Assembly: GCF_017312365.1 (NCBI RefSeq)
Contig: NZ_BLJI01000011.1
Coordinates: forward strand, 62,001 to 126,000
Direction of reading: 5' to 3'
Origin: Chroococcus sp. FPU101
Lineage (GTDB): Bacteria; Cyanobacteriota; Cyanobacteriia; Cyanobacteriales; Microcystaceae
DNA: 64,000 nt
Positions 47,933-55,707 of the stretch are shown in pieces (the stretch's first letter is position 1; the number at the start of each line of letters is the position of its first letter). The position numbers and the translations under genes were made by a program. The notes beneath the pieces were generated by a model. That model made no database searches. It was not told the origin of the DNA and was given only the letters and a program-made list of their open reading frames with translations.

Positions 47933-48502
47933 CTATTGTGGGACGAGTTCTGTATTAAACTCATTAAATGAGCGTCGTTCTAGGGTAGAAGATTTGTCGC
48001 GGGGTGCAAAATTAAAGACTTTTCTCAAAGCAGTATCGATTTCTTCAAACGGAACAACCCCTTTACCGTTATAAACTGTTTTGCCATTTTGATCGAGAAT
48101 AACGGTTTGCGGAACAACACCTTGATAATAGTAGCCTGTTTCATTGGTCGCGTAGGAAGCTTTATTCTGAATTCCATCAACGCTGACAGGAATTAGATAA
48201 GCGAGTTTTCCATAAAATTCTTGCATCCGTGAAACAACGATCGCAAACTGTTTACAATCTCGGCTATCATCCAAATAATAGACCAAGATAATCGGTGCTT
48301 CACGTTTTAAAGCATCCGCAAAAGCCACTTTAGAAGGAACGAGAGAACCATTACCCGCATAGACGACATAAATATTACCATCAAAGCGATCGTCATTAAT
48401 TCCCGCATTGACAGCTTTTACGCTCCATAGCTGGAAACTGGCTATCAAAGCGATTAAAATGATCAACAAAAATTTAATAGCACGTAGAGAGTAGGATTTC
48501 AT
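47933..48502 (-). CDS. Exported thioredoxin-like protein (probable photosystem I accumulation factor)
   Basis: About 189 residues from the ATG at 48502 (an ATG eight codons upstream at 48526 is possible). A signal-anchor helix (FLLIILIALIASFQLW) is followed by a thioredoxin-like fold: IYVVYAGNGSLVPSKVAFADALKREAPIILVYYLDDSRDCKQFAIVVSRM. The single Cys in SRDC replaces the CxxC of redox-active thioredoxins; VVPQTVILDQNGK carries the cis-Pro. Cyanobacterial homologues are often annotated as thylakoid proteins needed for photosystem I accumulation; I rely on memory of that annotation. Its fold is clear and its role tentative. It diverges from the J-domain gene. Confidence 0.7.
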   Translation of the reverse strand: MKSYSLRAIKFLLIILIALIASFQLWSVKAVNAGINDDRFDGNIYVVYAGNGSLVPSKVAFADALKREAPIILVYYLDDSRDCKQFAIVVSRMQEFYGKLAYLIPVSVDGIQNKASYATNETGYYYQGVVPQTVILDQNGKTVYNGKGVVPFEEIDTALRKVFNFAPRDKSSTLERRSFNEFNTELVPQ

Positions 48503-48550
48503 AATTAAGTCAGTTAAAATATTCATTCAACAGTAATTAGCAAAAATCTT

Positions 48551-49126
48551 GTGACCCAAGAGCGATCTAACCCGCAATCGACTTCTCGTCAGATCCCTGT
48601 GTCAATTCGTTTGGCAGATACCTATTATGGCATTTTAGGGGTACATCCGTCTGCTTCGGCGATTGAAATTCGTCGCGCTTATCGAGAATTGAGTAAGCAA
48701 TATCATCCAGATACAACTGAGTTAGCTGCATCAGTGGCTACAGCTAAATTTCAACGCTTAAATGAAGCTTATGGAACACTGAGTAATCCAGAACGACGAA
48801 CTCTATATGACCTCAAAATCGGTTATTCTCGTATTAATGTGATTCAAGCTCCGCCAGAACGAGATCAAACTGATCAAGAACGATGGAAAAGATCAGCTTA
48901 TCTTGATCCGACTGATCGACCTCTTTCGGGTGGTGAAATTTTTGCTTTATTTATCATGGGAATTACTTTGGCAGGGTGCTTGTTATTAGCGATCGCGGTT
49001 GCTATTCTACGAGGTGATAGCCTGTTTCCTGTTACCCACTCTTCGATCAACCCTCAACCGATTCAAGAAAGGATTATTCTAGTGTATAGTCCCTCTTATT
49101 CTCGATCATATGATGCCGACGGCTGA
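48551..49126 (+). CDS. J-domain (DnaJ-type) membrane-anchored co-chaperone
   Basis: A 191-residue protein starting at a GTG at 48551. Residues about 23-88 form a J domain (DTYYGILGVHPSASAIEIRRAYRELSKQYHPDTT ... LNEAYGTLSNPERRTLYD) with the HPD motif needed to stimulate Hsp70 ATPase. A membrane helix follows at about 128-150 (GEIFALFIMGITLAGCLLLAIAVAIL), so the J domain faces the cytoplasm. There is no zinc finger or substrate-binding domain. It overlaps the following DUF3143 gene by 17 bp, and the two are translationally coupled. It likely recruits a DnaK to the membrane. Confidence 0.87.
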   Translation: MTQERSNPQSTSRQIPVSIRLADTYYGILGVHPSASAIEIRRAYRELSKQYHPDTTELAASVATAKFQRLNEAYGTLSNPERRTLYDLKIGYSRINVIQAPPERDQTDQERWKRSAYLDPTDRPLSGGEIFALFIMGITLAGCLLLAIAVAILRGDSLFPVTHSSINPQPIQERIILVYSPSYSRSYDADG

Positions 49127-49379
49127 AACACCTTTATATAATCATCCCTTACCGCTTATCGAACAATGGCTATCAGACTTAGGCTGTCAACAAGATTCTG
49201 AGCAGCTTCATTTTTGGACAATAGAACGTCCGAACTGGAAAGCTGAACTGTCATTAGACGTTGAAGAATTAACAGTACGTTATCTTGATGCAGCTGAGGA
49301 TGGTAATGATCTGATTCGATCGTTTAAATATTCTCTGAGTCGTCAAGACGTTGAATCCGCTATTTTTGGTGGCCCATAG
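49110..49379 (+). CDS. DUF3143 domain protein
   Basis: 89 residues. TPLYNHPLPLIEQWLSDLGC at the N-terminus and WTIERPNWKAELSLDVEELTVRYL are the DUF3143 signature, a small cyanobacterial and plastid-lineage family without known function. It overlaps the end of the J-domain gene by 17 bp. Initiation could use either of two adjacent ATGs (49110, 49113). A strong terminator follows 9 bp after the stop. The tight pairing with the J-domain protein suggests a shared task. Confidence 0.85.
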   Translation: MMPTAETPLYNHPLPLIEQWLSDLGCQQDSEQLHFWTIERPNWKAELSLDVEELTVRYLDAAEDGNDLIRSFKYSLSRQDVESAIFGGP

Positions 49380-49387
49380 ACACAACT

Positions 49388-49409
49388 AAGGAGATTTGTC
49401 AATCTCCTT
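49388..49409. terminator. Terminator between DUF3143 gene and convergent hypothetical gene
   Basis: AAGGAGATT (49388-49396) and AATCTCCTT (49401-49409) form a perfect 9-bp stem with a TGTC loop, followed by ATTTTAAAATTTT. It probably acts on both convergent transcripts. Confidence 0.8.
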
Positions 49410-49412
49410 ATT

Positions 49413-49757
49413 TTAAAATTTTACTTTTGTCGCCAACCAATTTGTAATCAATAAAGGACAATTGCGTTTAAACCAATACAAAGCTACTACTCTGAAAGTG
49501 GGACGGGTTAATTTAGCGATCCATTTGAGGAACCGATTTAACGATCGCGTCTTAAATTTTTTATTAATTAAATTAATCGAACCGACATCATACAAACAAT
49601 CCAAAATCCTTTTCACTGTAACTTCTTCGCGTTCAACTAACTGTTCTAGAAGCAGTAAAACATCATTCATTCTTTGTTGCTTAATGCGTTCTTCTTCGGT
49701 AACAGCAGTAACAATAATAGGAACATTAGCGAGGTTATCTGGTTTGCGAGTTAGCAT
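49413..49757 (-). CDS. Conserved cyanobacterial hypothetical protein
   Basis: 114 residues. The sequence EEERIKQQRMNDVLLLLEQLVEREEVTVKRILDCLYDVGSINLIN is mostly helical, and the C-terminal half is basic and hydrophobic (RPTFRVVALYWFKRNCPLLITNWLATKV). I recall similar proteins across cyanobacteria but no function. ATG start at 49757. The C-terminal amphipathic region could associate with membranes. It converges with the DUF3143 gene across a shared terminator. Confidence 0.7.
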   Translation of the reverse strand: MLTRKPDNLANVPIIVTAVTEEERIKQQRMNDVLLLLEQLVEREEVTVKRILDCLYDVGSINLINKKFKTRSLNRFLKWIAKLTRPTFRVVALYWFKRNCPLLITNWLATKVKF

Positions 49758-49878
49758 AAGCGATCTGGTCTTGGATAATAATCGAAATCATAAGCGATCG
49801 CTTAAATTCTAACCTGCTCTTGAAGATTTTAGTAAGTTTCCTGTGCTAGAAAAAAAATCAGCATTTGGGAGGATAATA

Positions 49879-50208
49879 TTATCGAGTTGGCTGATCAATA
49901 CGTCCTCTTTGTATCATCACATCTCGATTAAAAGTTTGACCCCGTCCACGACGATAAAAACGAGAAGGATCATCGGATCTGTAAGAATCGTTATTAATAA
50001 TGATTATATTTGTTTGAGTCGGTCTGCGATAATCTGAGTAGTTTCGATAGTTAGAGCGTCGATTATAGTACGAGCGACCTGTAACATCGGGGCTAACTTC
50101 TCGAATAATCGTAATTCCAGAAGGGCTGACGGTTTGAGCTTGTGCTACTGGTGTGACTCCCAACCCAATTACACTTAAACACAGTAATGCGATCGTTGAT
50201 TTAGTCAT
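49879..50208 (-). CDS. Small secreted Arg/Tyr-rich protein
   Basis: About 109 residues from the ATG at 50208, which has GGAG five bases upstream; a GTG two codons earlier is possible. The signal peptide STIALLCLSVIGLGVTPVAQAQ ends in an AQA-type cleavage site. The mature part is basic and repetitive in Arg, Tyr, Ser and Asn (RRSNYRNYSDYRRPTQ, RFYRRGRGQ), with a short hydrophobic strand NIIIINND. No family was recognised. It would be periplasmic or outer-surface. Confidence 0.7.
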   Translation of the reverse strand: MTKSTIALLCLSVIGLGVTPVAQAQTVSPSGITIIREVSPDVTGRSYYNRRSNYRNYSDYRRPTQTNIIIINNDSYRSDDPSRFYRRGRGQTFNRDVMIQRGRIDQPTR

Positions 50209-50350
50209 ATTCACTCCAGTTAAAAAAGTGATTTCTTAAAGGCAGTGATTCCACAATCCTTAGCAAATAAATGCTTTTTTTGCCATTTAAGTTTAATTAA
50301 TATTTCTAGGGAACTCAACTTTTTTGAGTAAAACTAATTTTAATTTTAAC

Positions 50351-50938
50351 TTAAACCTTAATTGAACTGGGTTGATTAACTGCTGCAATAATGCGATGAC
50401 AACCAGATTCAGGTTTAGCCCATTGATAAATATACTCTTTTGGATCTCCCCAACATAATCCTAAATAGAGATCTGTTCGAGTGGCATCTATCTCAGCCCA
50501 TTCTGCTTGTTGAATCAAGTCTGCAATCATCTTTTCTGAAATGGGGAATTGACAATCAACGGCTAACCAAAACTTCATATTTTGCGTCATTTCTTGCCAA
50601 AATTCGAGAATTGAGGATTTAGCCGCCATTAAAATCTCTTTATCACCCGAAACGGCAATTAATTGATTATGAATTTCGGGAAATTGAATCGTTTGGTTAT
50701 TAAAGGTACAGACACGCCAAATAACACCCGATACCTGATATTCTCGCTGATACTCATGAATTTGACGACGAAAATCTTGATAAGCAAAAACTTTACCCAC
50801 TTTCTCTAAGTTTAATGCTTTGGCTAAAACAGGGTTATCAATGCGATTGGCACAATTTAATAGAATACGTTCTCCATTACACGTAGCCCGCATCTCTGTG
50901 TCTAATATGTTAATCAGTTGTTGCGTCGTGTAAATCAT
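50351..50938 (-). CDS. Conserved hypothetical protein
   Basis: About 195 residues from the ATG at 50938. An upstream extension to 51031 is possible but would run into the promoter of the divergent P-type ATPase, and the family-like sequence starts at M-I-Y-T-T-Q-Q-L-I-N. The protein has alternating helices and strands, no signal peptide and no membrane helix; C-terminal DLYLGLCWGDPKEYIYQWA looks conserved. I do not recognise a named domain. It lies back to back with the copper ATPase gene, which may be coincidental. Confidence 0.65.
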   Translation of the reverse strand: MIYTTQQLINILDTEMRATCNGERILLNCANRIDNPVLAKALNLEKVGKVFAYQDFRRQIHEYQREYQVSGVIWRVCTFNNQTIQFPEIHNQLIAVSGDKEILMAAKSSILEFWQEMTQNMKFWLAVDCQFPISEKMIADLIQQAEWAEIDATRTDLYLGLCWGDPKEYIYQWAKPESGCHRIIAAVNQPSSIKV

Positions 50939-51049
50939 TACAAAAGAACCATTAAACAGAGTTTCCTTAACATCAGTGTACACAGGATTTTGAGAAGATT
51001 CACGCTTGTTATCATGAGGATAGGAATTCAACTATCAACTAAACCCTCT

Positions 51050-53374
51050 ATGATTCAATCTCCAGAAAAAACAACGCTACAACCGATAAAAACAGCTACA
51101 CTCGATGTTAAGGGGATGAAGTGTGCAGGCTGTGTGAGTGCTGTAGAACGACAATTAAGCGAGAATGCGGGTGTAACTTCAGCTTGTGTTAATTTGGTGA
51201 CAGAAGTTGCCGTAGTTGAATATCTTCCCGAAGTGGTTCAACCCGAAAACTTAGCCGACAAACTCACTGATATCGGTTTTCCCTCGCAACCTCGTGTTAG
51301 TCAAACCATTGAGCAATTAAGTCAAAAAGCCACGCAAAAGCGAGAAACTGAACAAAAAGAGCAAATACGGGGTTTAGTCATTGCTGGACTGTTGTTATTT
51401 TTCTCGACACTCGGACATTTAGAGCATAGTGGCGGGCCGAGCATTCCTATTCTAAATTATATTGGTTTTCACTGGGCTTTAGCAACGTTGGCGTTATTGA
51501 TTCCTGGTCGTCCCATTTTAGTCGATGGTTGGCGCGGTTTGTGGCACAAAATCCCTAATATGAATACTTTAGTGGCTTTAGGGACGCTCAGTGCTTATCT
51601 AACAAGTTGTATTGCTTTGGTGTTTCCTCAATTGGGTTGGGAATGCTTTTTTGATGAACCCGTAATGTTACTCGGTTTTATTTTACTCGGTCGTACTCTA
51701 GAAGCAAGGGCCAGAAGTCGCGCAGGAGTCGCATTAGAAGCATTAGTCGCTTTACAGCCTCCCATTGCTTACTTAATTGGTCATGCTCATAGTTTAGATC
51801 AATCGGGTATTGCGATTCCCGTTGAACAGGTGAAAGTCGGTGAATGTTTAAAAGTTTTACCAGGAGAAAAAATACCAGTTGATGGCAAAGTGGTGATTGG
51901 GGAAACGACAATAGATGAATCGTTATTAACGGGTGAGTCGATACCTGTCGTCAAGCAATTTGGGGACATTGTAACAGCAGGAAGTTTAAATCTATCGGGT
52001 GCGATCGCAATTCAAGCCACTGGAATCGGTTCTGATACAACTCTAGCCAAAATTATCGCATCTGTCGAAGAAGCACAAACTCGGAAAGCCCCAGTACAAC
52101 AATTAGTCGATACGGTTGCGGGTTATTTTGCCTACTCAGTGATTACTTTTGCGACTCTAACCTTTTTGTTTTGGTATTTTATCGGTGTCAAGTTATTTCC
52201 CTCGGTTCTTAATGTGATGGAAATGAATCACGAGATGGGGATGATGATAACACCTTCTCCTATGATCTTAAGTTTAAAGCTTGCGATCGCAGTTTTGGTC
52301 ATTGCTTGTCCTTGTGCGTTGGGTTTAGCGACTCCAACGGCGATGTTAGTGGGGACGAGTATCGGTGCAGAACGCGGTATTTTGATTAAAGGTGGCGATA
52401 TTTTAGAGAAAGTTCATCGTTTAAAAACAATTGTTTTTGATAAAACAGGAACGCTCACTGTAGGACATCCTCAAGTGACGGATTGTCTTAGCTTGACAGA
52501 TGTCTCAGAAGATGCTCTATTACAACTGGCGGCAACAGTAGAAAGTGGTACGAATCATCCTTTAGCAACAGCGATACTCGATGCCATACAAGAAAAAGAA
52601 TTACCTCTTTTATCGGGAAGTGATTATCAAACTGAGGCAGGTTTGGGGGTATCGGCAAATGTCGCAGGAAAACGGGTTTTATTGGGTAATAGAGACTGGT
52701 TAAAGGCTCAGGGGGTGATAATTCATAATCATGCAGAACCGCTTTTAGAGCAAGGAAAAACGGTGGTTTATCTGGCGAGTGATGAGCAGTTGCTTGGTAT
52801 GATTGCTCTACAAGATCAATTACGTCCTGATGCCCTCTCTACGGTTAGACAATTGAAAGATTTAGGATTAGAAGTTATTTTAATTACAGGGGATCATGAC
52901 GTGATTGCTCAAGCCATTGCTCAACAACTCGGAATTACTCACGTTTATGCAAATATCCGTCCTCAACAAAAAGCAGAATTGATTCAATCGTTCCAGAATC
53001 ATTCTTTAGTTGCTATGGTGGGAGATGGGATTAATGATGCTCCAGCTTTAGCTCAAGCTGATATCGGTATTGCTTTAAAAGGGGGAACCGAAGTCGCTAT
53101 TGAAACGGCTGGCATTATTTTGATGCGCGATCGTCTTTCGGATGTTGTAGAATCAATTCGATTGAGTTTGGGAACTTTTCAGAAAATACGTCAGAATCTA
53201 TTCTGGGCTTTAGGATATAATCTTATTGCAATTCCGATCGCTGCGGGTCTTTTACTTCCTCGTTTTGGTTTTATTTTAAGTCCTGCGGTTGCCGGTGCTT
53301 TTATGGCTTTTAGTTCAGTGACAGTCGTAACCAACTCTTTATTATTGCGTCGTCAGTTTCCCAATGTTAAATAG
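51050..53374 (+). CDS. Copper-transporting P1B-type ATPase (CtaA/PacS-like)
   Basis: About 774 residues from the ATG at 51050 (an ATG at 51014 is an alternative). The N-terminal heavy-metal-binding domain has GMKCAGCVSAVERQL (CxxC). Eight membrane helices are expected. The metal-binding CPC is in VIACPCALGLATP, TGES is the phosphatase loop, DKTGTLT carries the phosphorylated Asp, GTNHPLATAI the HP motif, and GDGINDAPALAQADIG the hinge. GAFMAFSSVTVVTNS in the last helix supports copper(I). Cyanobacteria have two such pumps, CtaA in the plasma membrane and PacS in the thylakoid, delivering copper to plastocyanin; I cannot decide which this is. Confidence 0.93.
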   Translation: MIQSPEKTTLQPIKTATLDVKGMKCAGCVSAVERQLSENAGVTSACVNLVTEVAVVEYLPEVVQPENLADKLTDIGFPSQPRVSQTIEQLSQKATQKRETEQKEQIRGLVIAGLLLFFSTLGHLEHSGGPSIPILNYIGFHWALATLALLIPGRPILVDGWRGLWHKIPNMNTLVALGTLSAYLTSCIALVFPQLGWECFFDEPVMLLGFILLGRTLEARARSRAGVALEALVALQPPIAYLIGHAHSLDQSGIAIPVEQVKVGECLKVLPGEKIPVDGKVVIGETTIDESLLTGESIPVVKQFGDIVTAGSLNLSGAIAIQATGIGSDTTLAKIIASVEEAQTRKAPVQQLVDTVAGYFAYSVITFATLTFLFWYFIGVKLFPSVLNVMEMNHEMGMMITPSPMILSLKLAIAVLVIACPCALGLATPTAMLVGTSIGAERGILIKGGDILEKVHRLKTIVFDKTGTLTVGHPQVTDCLSLTDVSEDALLQLAATVESGTNHPLATAILDAIQEKELPLLSGSDYQTEAGLGVSANVAGKRVLLGNRDWLKAQGVIIHNHAEPLLEQGKTVVYLASDEQLLGMIALQDQLRPDALSTVRQLKDLGLEVILITGDHDVIAQAIAQQLGITHVYANIRPQQKAELIQSFQNHSLVAMVGDGINDAPALAQADIGIALKGGTEVAIETAGIILMRDRLSDVVESIRLSLGTFQKIRQNLFWALGYNLIAIPIAAGLLLPRFGFILSPAVAGAFMAFSSVTVVTNSLLLRRQFPNVK

Positions 53375-53411
53375 AGTTTATATTAAATCTTAGAGTTGTA
53401 GGAGAGCAAAG

Positions 53412-53448
53412 CCCCCTTCCTTATAGGGAAGGGGGTTGGGGGGTTAGG
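53412..53448. repeat. GC-rich hairpin repeat, copy 1
   Basis: CCCCCTTCC (53412-53420) and GGAAGGGGG (53427-53435) form a perfect 9-bp stem with a TTATAG loop, followed by TTGGGGGGTTAGGTC. The sequence overlaps the 3' end of the DUF559 gene. Nearly the same sequence recurs at 55671-55707. Confidence 0.8.
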
Positions 53449-53807
53449 TCACAAGCATCTAATATTTGTTTTAAAACATCTTCTATATTTTCTGTTACTT
53501 CTTCATTTTTTATCCGTAATATTCGTAATCCTTTAGCTGATAAAATTTCATCGCGTTCCCTATCATACTCTACTCGCTCTTGATGAATGTCGCCATCGAT
53601 TTCTATAACTAAACCTGCTGCATGACAGTAAAAATCTACAATAAATCCATCAATAATTTGCTGACGACGAAAGTGTAAACCATTAAGATTATTTTTTCGT
53701 AATTGTTGCCAAAGAATTTTTTCTGTTGGAGTCATGTTACTACGAAGTTCTTTAGCGCGTTGTAGTTTAATGGATGATATGTGTTGTCCTGTAACGATAT
53801 GTTTCAT
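53421..53807 (-). CDS. DUF559 (Vsr-like) endonuclease-fold protein
   Basis: A 128-residue protein related to the very-short-patch repair and PD-(D/E)XK endonuclease fold. RSNMTPTEKILWQQLRKNNLNGLHFRRQQIIDGFIVDFYC and LVIEIDGDIHQERVEYDRERDEIL contain the Asp, Glu and His of the expected active site. Such single-domain proteins are common and possibly mobile in cyanobacteria. The last ~8 residues (L-T-P-Q-P-P-S-L) and the stop come from the GC-rich repeat rather than from the family. ATG at 53807 with GGAGAGG upstream. It lies next to a GmrSD-like gene; whether they act together is unknown. Confidence 0.85.
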   Translation of the reverse strand: MKHIVTGQHISSIKLQRAKELRSNMTPTEKILWQQLRKNNLNGLHFRRQQIIDGFIVDFYCHAAGLVIEIDGDIHQERVEYDRERDEILSAKGLRILRIKNEEVTENIEDVLKQILDACDLTPQPPSL

Positions 53808-53810
53808 TTT

Positions 53811-53869
53811 GACCTCTCCCCTAATTTCTCTCTACCGCCCCCTAGCCCCCTCCTACGTGGAGGGGGAAC
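53811..53869. repeat. GC-rich hairpin repeat, copy 2
   Basis: CCCCCTCC (53846-53853) and GGAGGGGG (53859-53866) form a perfect 8-bp stem with a TACGT loop; the preceding CCGCCCCCTAG also occurs in complementary form near 62690. It sits between the GmrSD-like and DUF559 genes. Confidence 0.75.
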
Positions 53870-53876
53870 AATCTAT

Positions 53877-55583
53877 CTATCTTGGCCAAACTTTAATCGC
53901 TAAATCAGCTAGATGATTAGCTCGGTTTTTGATCTCTTCTTCATTCCAAGTATTTAGTTGACAAAGATATTTATTAAGATACACATTACTGTCCTTGAAT
54001 AATTTAAGCTTTTTATCAAATGAACTATTTGATAAACTCGAATTATAGGCTGTCAAAGTTAAATTTCCTAAAGTGTGAACCAAGTTTTTATGAATTTTAG
54101 CATGGGAATTACCTAATGTATTTTGCCAATCTGAAGTTAGTTTCTGTGGCATAATATGTTCAATACTAAGATTAGTAAAATTTACTATTTCTTGAGTTTG
54201 ATGACTTTCCAGAATTTCTAAAAAAAGCTTAACTCGATCATTTGAACTTTTACTATATATAGACTTTGTCATTATTCCCTGCTTGAATTCATCATCTGAT
54301 GGCCATATTTTTTCGCCCTCGTAACTTTCCAAAACTTGGTATAATCCATCTGCTAATGTTGCCAGATTTTTATTTTTTACTGTCTGAGTAACTTCTTTAT
54401 AGAGATTATCAAATATTTTTCCTAAAGATTTAGTAGGTTTATCAGTAAAAAAACGTCGAACAAAATATGATTCTAAATAGTTTAGTATTCTCACAAAATC
54501 ATTTATACATAAACGCTTTTCTTGATAATCATTATAAACATTTAAAAGAAAAATATGACAAGTGCTAAAATCTAATCGATTAAAGTAAGTAAAAAATTTT
54601 TTTAAGTTGGCTTCTTCTTCAAGCTCAGAAAAAGCCATACGTTGATAGTAGTAAGAAAATTTTATAATTTTCTCTAATTCATCTTTAATGTTTATATTTG
54701 AGCAATCAAGGTGTTTTCTAATGGCTTTATATACATCTTTTTGATTAACAGATTCTCCATCTTTGCGAAGATAAAACCAAAAAGAATTGGTTAAAATATT
54801 GGCAAATTTATCCTCTTGGGGAATTATATTTTTAAACGAAGTTTCTAATGGAAGCCATTTTTGTGCATATACCGTATCTCGCTCATTATGCGGTAATTTC
54901 ATAAAAATATAATTCCTTACTAAATCTGCCTGAGTTAGCTCTTGACCTTTATTATTCAAACTTTCAAATATCAGATAAGGATTATCTCGATCATCAGAAG
55001 TGATATTGACAAACACAATTCGTTCTAGTAATAAATTTTTATATCTTCCATAATCAATTTTTGCTTCTGATTTCTTTGTTTTAAGCCGTTCTCTGAAAAA
55101 ATCATAGGCTTTAAAAATCATTTTACTCTTTAAAGTATCATTAATAGATTCGTCTAAAATTATTTTTTTATAAACTTCTTGATCGTCTTGAGTAGGTAAA
55201 ACTTTATAGTAATTATTGTCACTTTTAAATTTATTGATTAGGTAGCATTCATATAATTCTTCAGCTAATTTGACCCCATGTGCATTTTCTTCTTTTAAAT
55301 AAAAACGTAAACTTAATAATATAATAGTTAGCGTAATTAGTCTTTGCTGCCCATCAATTACTAAATATGGCGATATACTATCGGCTGTTCCAGGAAGTGC
55401 TTGTGTAACAATGGAACCGAGAAAATGAGAACCTTCTATCTCATTATTATATAGTCTCATTAAATCTTCCCACAAAGTTTCCCAGTCGCTTTTTTTCCAA
55501 GAATAAGGTCTTTGAAAAAGAGGAATCTGAAATTGCTTAGTACCCTCTAATAAATTGCGAAAACTCGTCTCTGATGCTTTCAT
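53877..55583 (-). CDS. GmrSD-like DUF262/DUF1524 protein (type IV restriction type)
   Basis: About 568 residues from the ATG at 55583. The N-terminal DUF262 domain shows QIPLFQRPYSWKKSDWETLWEDL, HFLGSIV and LVIDGQQRLITLTIIL, a ParB-like nucleotidase module. The C-terminal DUF1524 domain has NLSIEHIMPQKLTSDWQ and TLGNLTLTAYNSSLSN, an HNH-type nuclease with the His-Met-Pro motif. In one chain these correspond to the GmrS and GmrD halves of enzymes that cleave glucosylated hydroxymethylcytosine DNA of phages. This supports a defence role; target modification is not known. The middle part is very AT-rich and Lys/Asn-rich compared with neighbours. GC-rich hairpin repeats flank it on both sides. 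Confidence 0.88.
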   Translation of the reverse strand: MKASETSFRNLLEGTKQFQIPLFQRPYSWKKSDWETLWEDLMRLYNNEIEGSHFLGSIVTQALPGTADSISPYLVIDGQQRLITLTIILLSLRFYLKEENAHGVKLAEELYECYLINKFKSDNNYYKVLPTQDDQEVYKKIILDESINDTLKSKMIFKAYDFFRERLKTKKSEAKIDYGRYKNLLLERIVFVNITSDDRDNPYLIFESLNNKGQELTQADLVRNYIFMKLPHNERDTVYAQKWLPLETSFKNIIPQEDKFANILTNSFWFYLRKDGESVNQKDVYKAIRKHLDCSNINIKDELEKIIKFSYYYQRMAFSELEEEANLKKFFTYFNRLDFSTCHIFLLNVYNDYQEKRLCINDFVRILNYLESYFVRRFFTDKPTKSLGKIFDNLYKEVTQTVKNKNLATLADGLYQVLESYEGEKIWPSDDEFKQGIMTKSIYSKSSNDRVKLFLEILESHQTQEIVNFTNLSIEHIMPQKLTSDWQNTLGNSHAKIHKNLVHTLGNLTLTAYNSSLSNSSFDKKLKLFKDSNVYLNKYLCQLNTWNEEEIKNRANHLADLAIKVWPR

Positions 55584-55670
55584 AATGCTTTGTCGTGTAT
55601 TTTCTTTTTTTAGAGTTCCCAATTTTCCGACAAAACTAACATCAAATCCGAAAATATCAGTAGATAAAAG

Positions 55671-55707
55671 CCCCCTTCTTTGTAGGGAAGGGGGTTGGGG
55701 GTTAGGT
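55671..55707. repeat. GC-rich hairpin repeat, copy 3
   Basis: CCCCCTTC and GAAGGGGG pair around a short loop (55671-55694), followed by TTGGGGGTTAGGTC, matching copy 1 almost base for base. The TTA at 55702-55704 is the acnB stop codon on the minus strand. Confidence 0.8.

Noticed and set aside
49462-50037. Plus-strand frames opposite the two minus-strand hypothetical genes
   Set aside because: The minus-strand products have recognisable conserved or signal-peptide sequence; the plus-strand translations do not.
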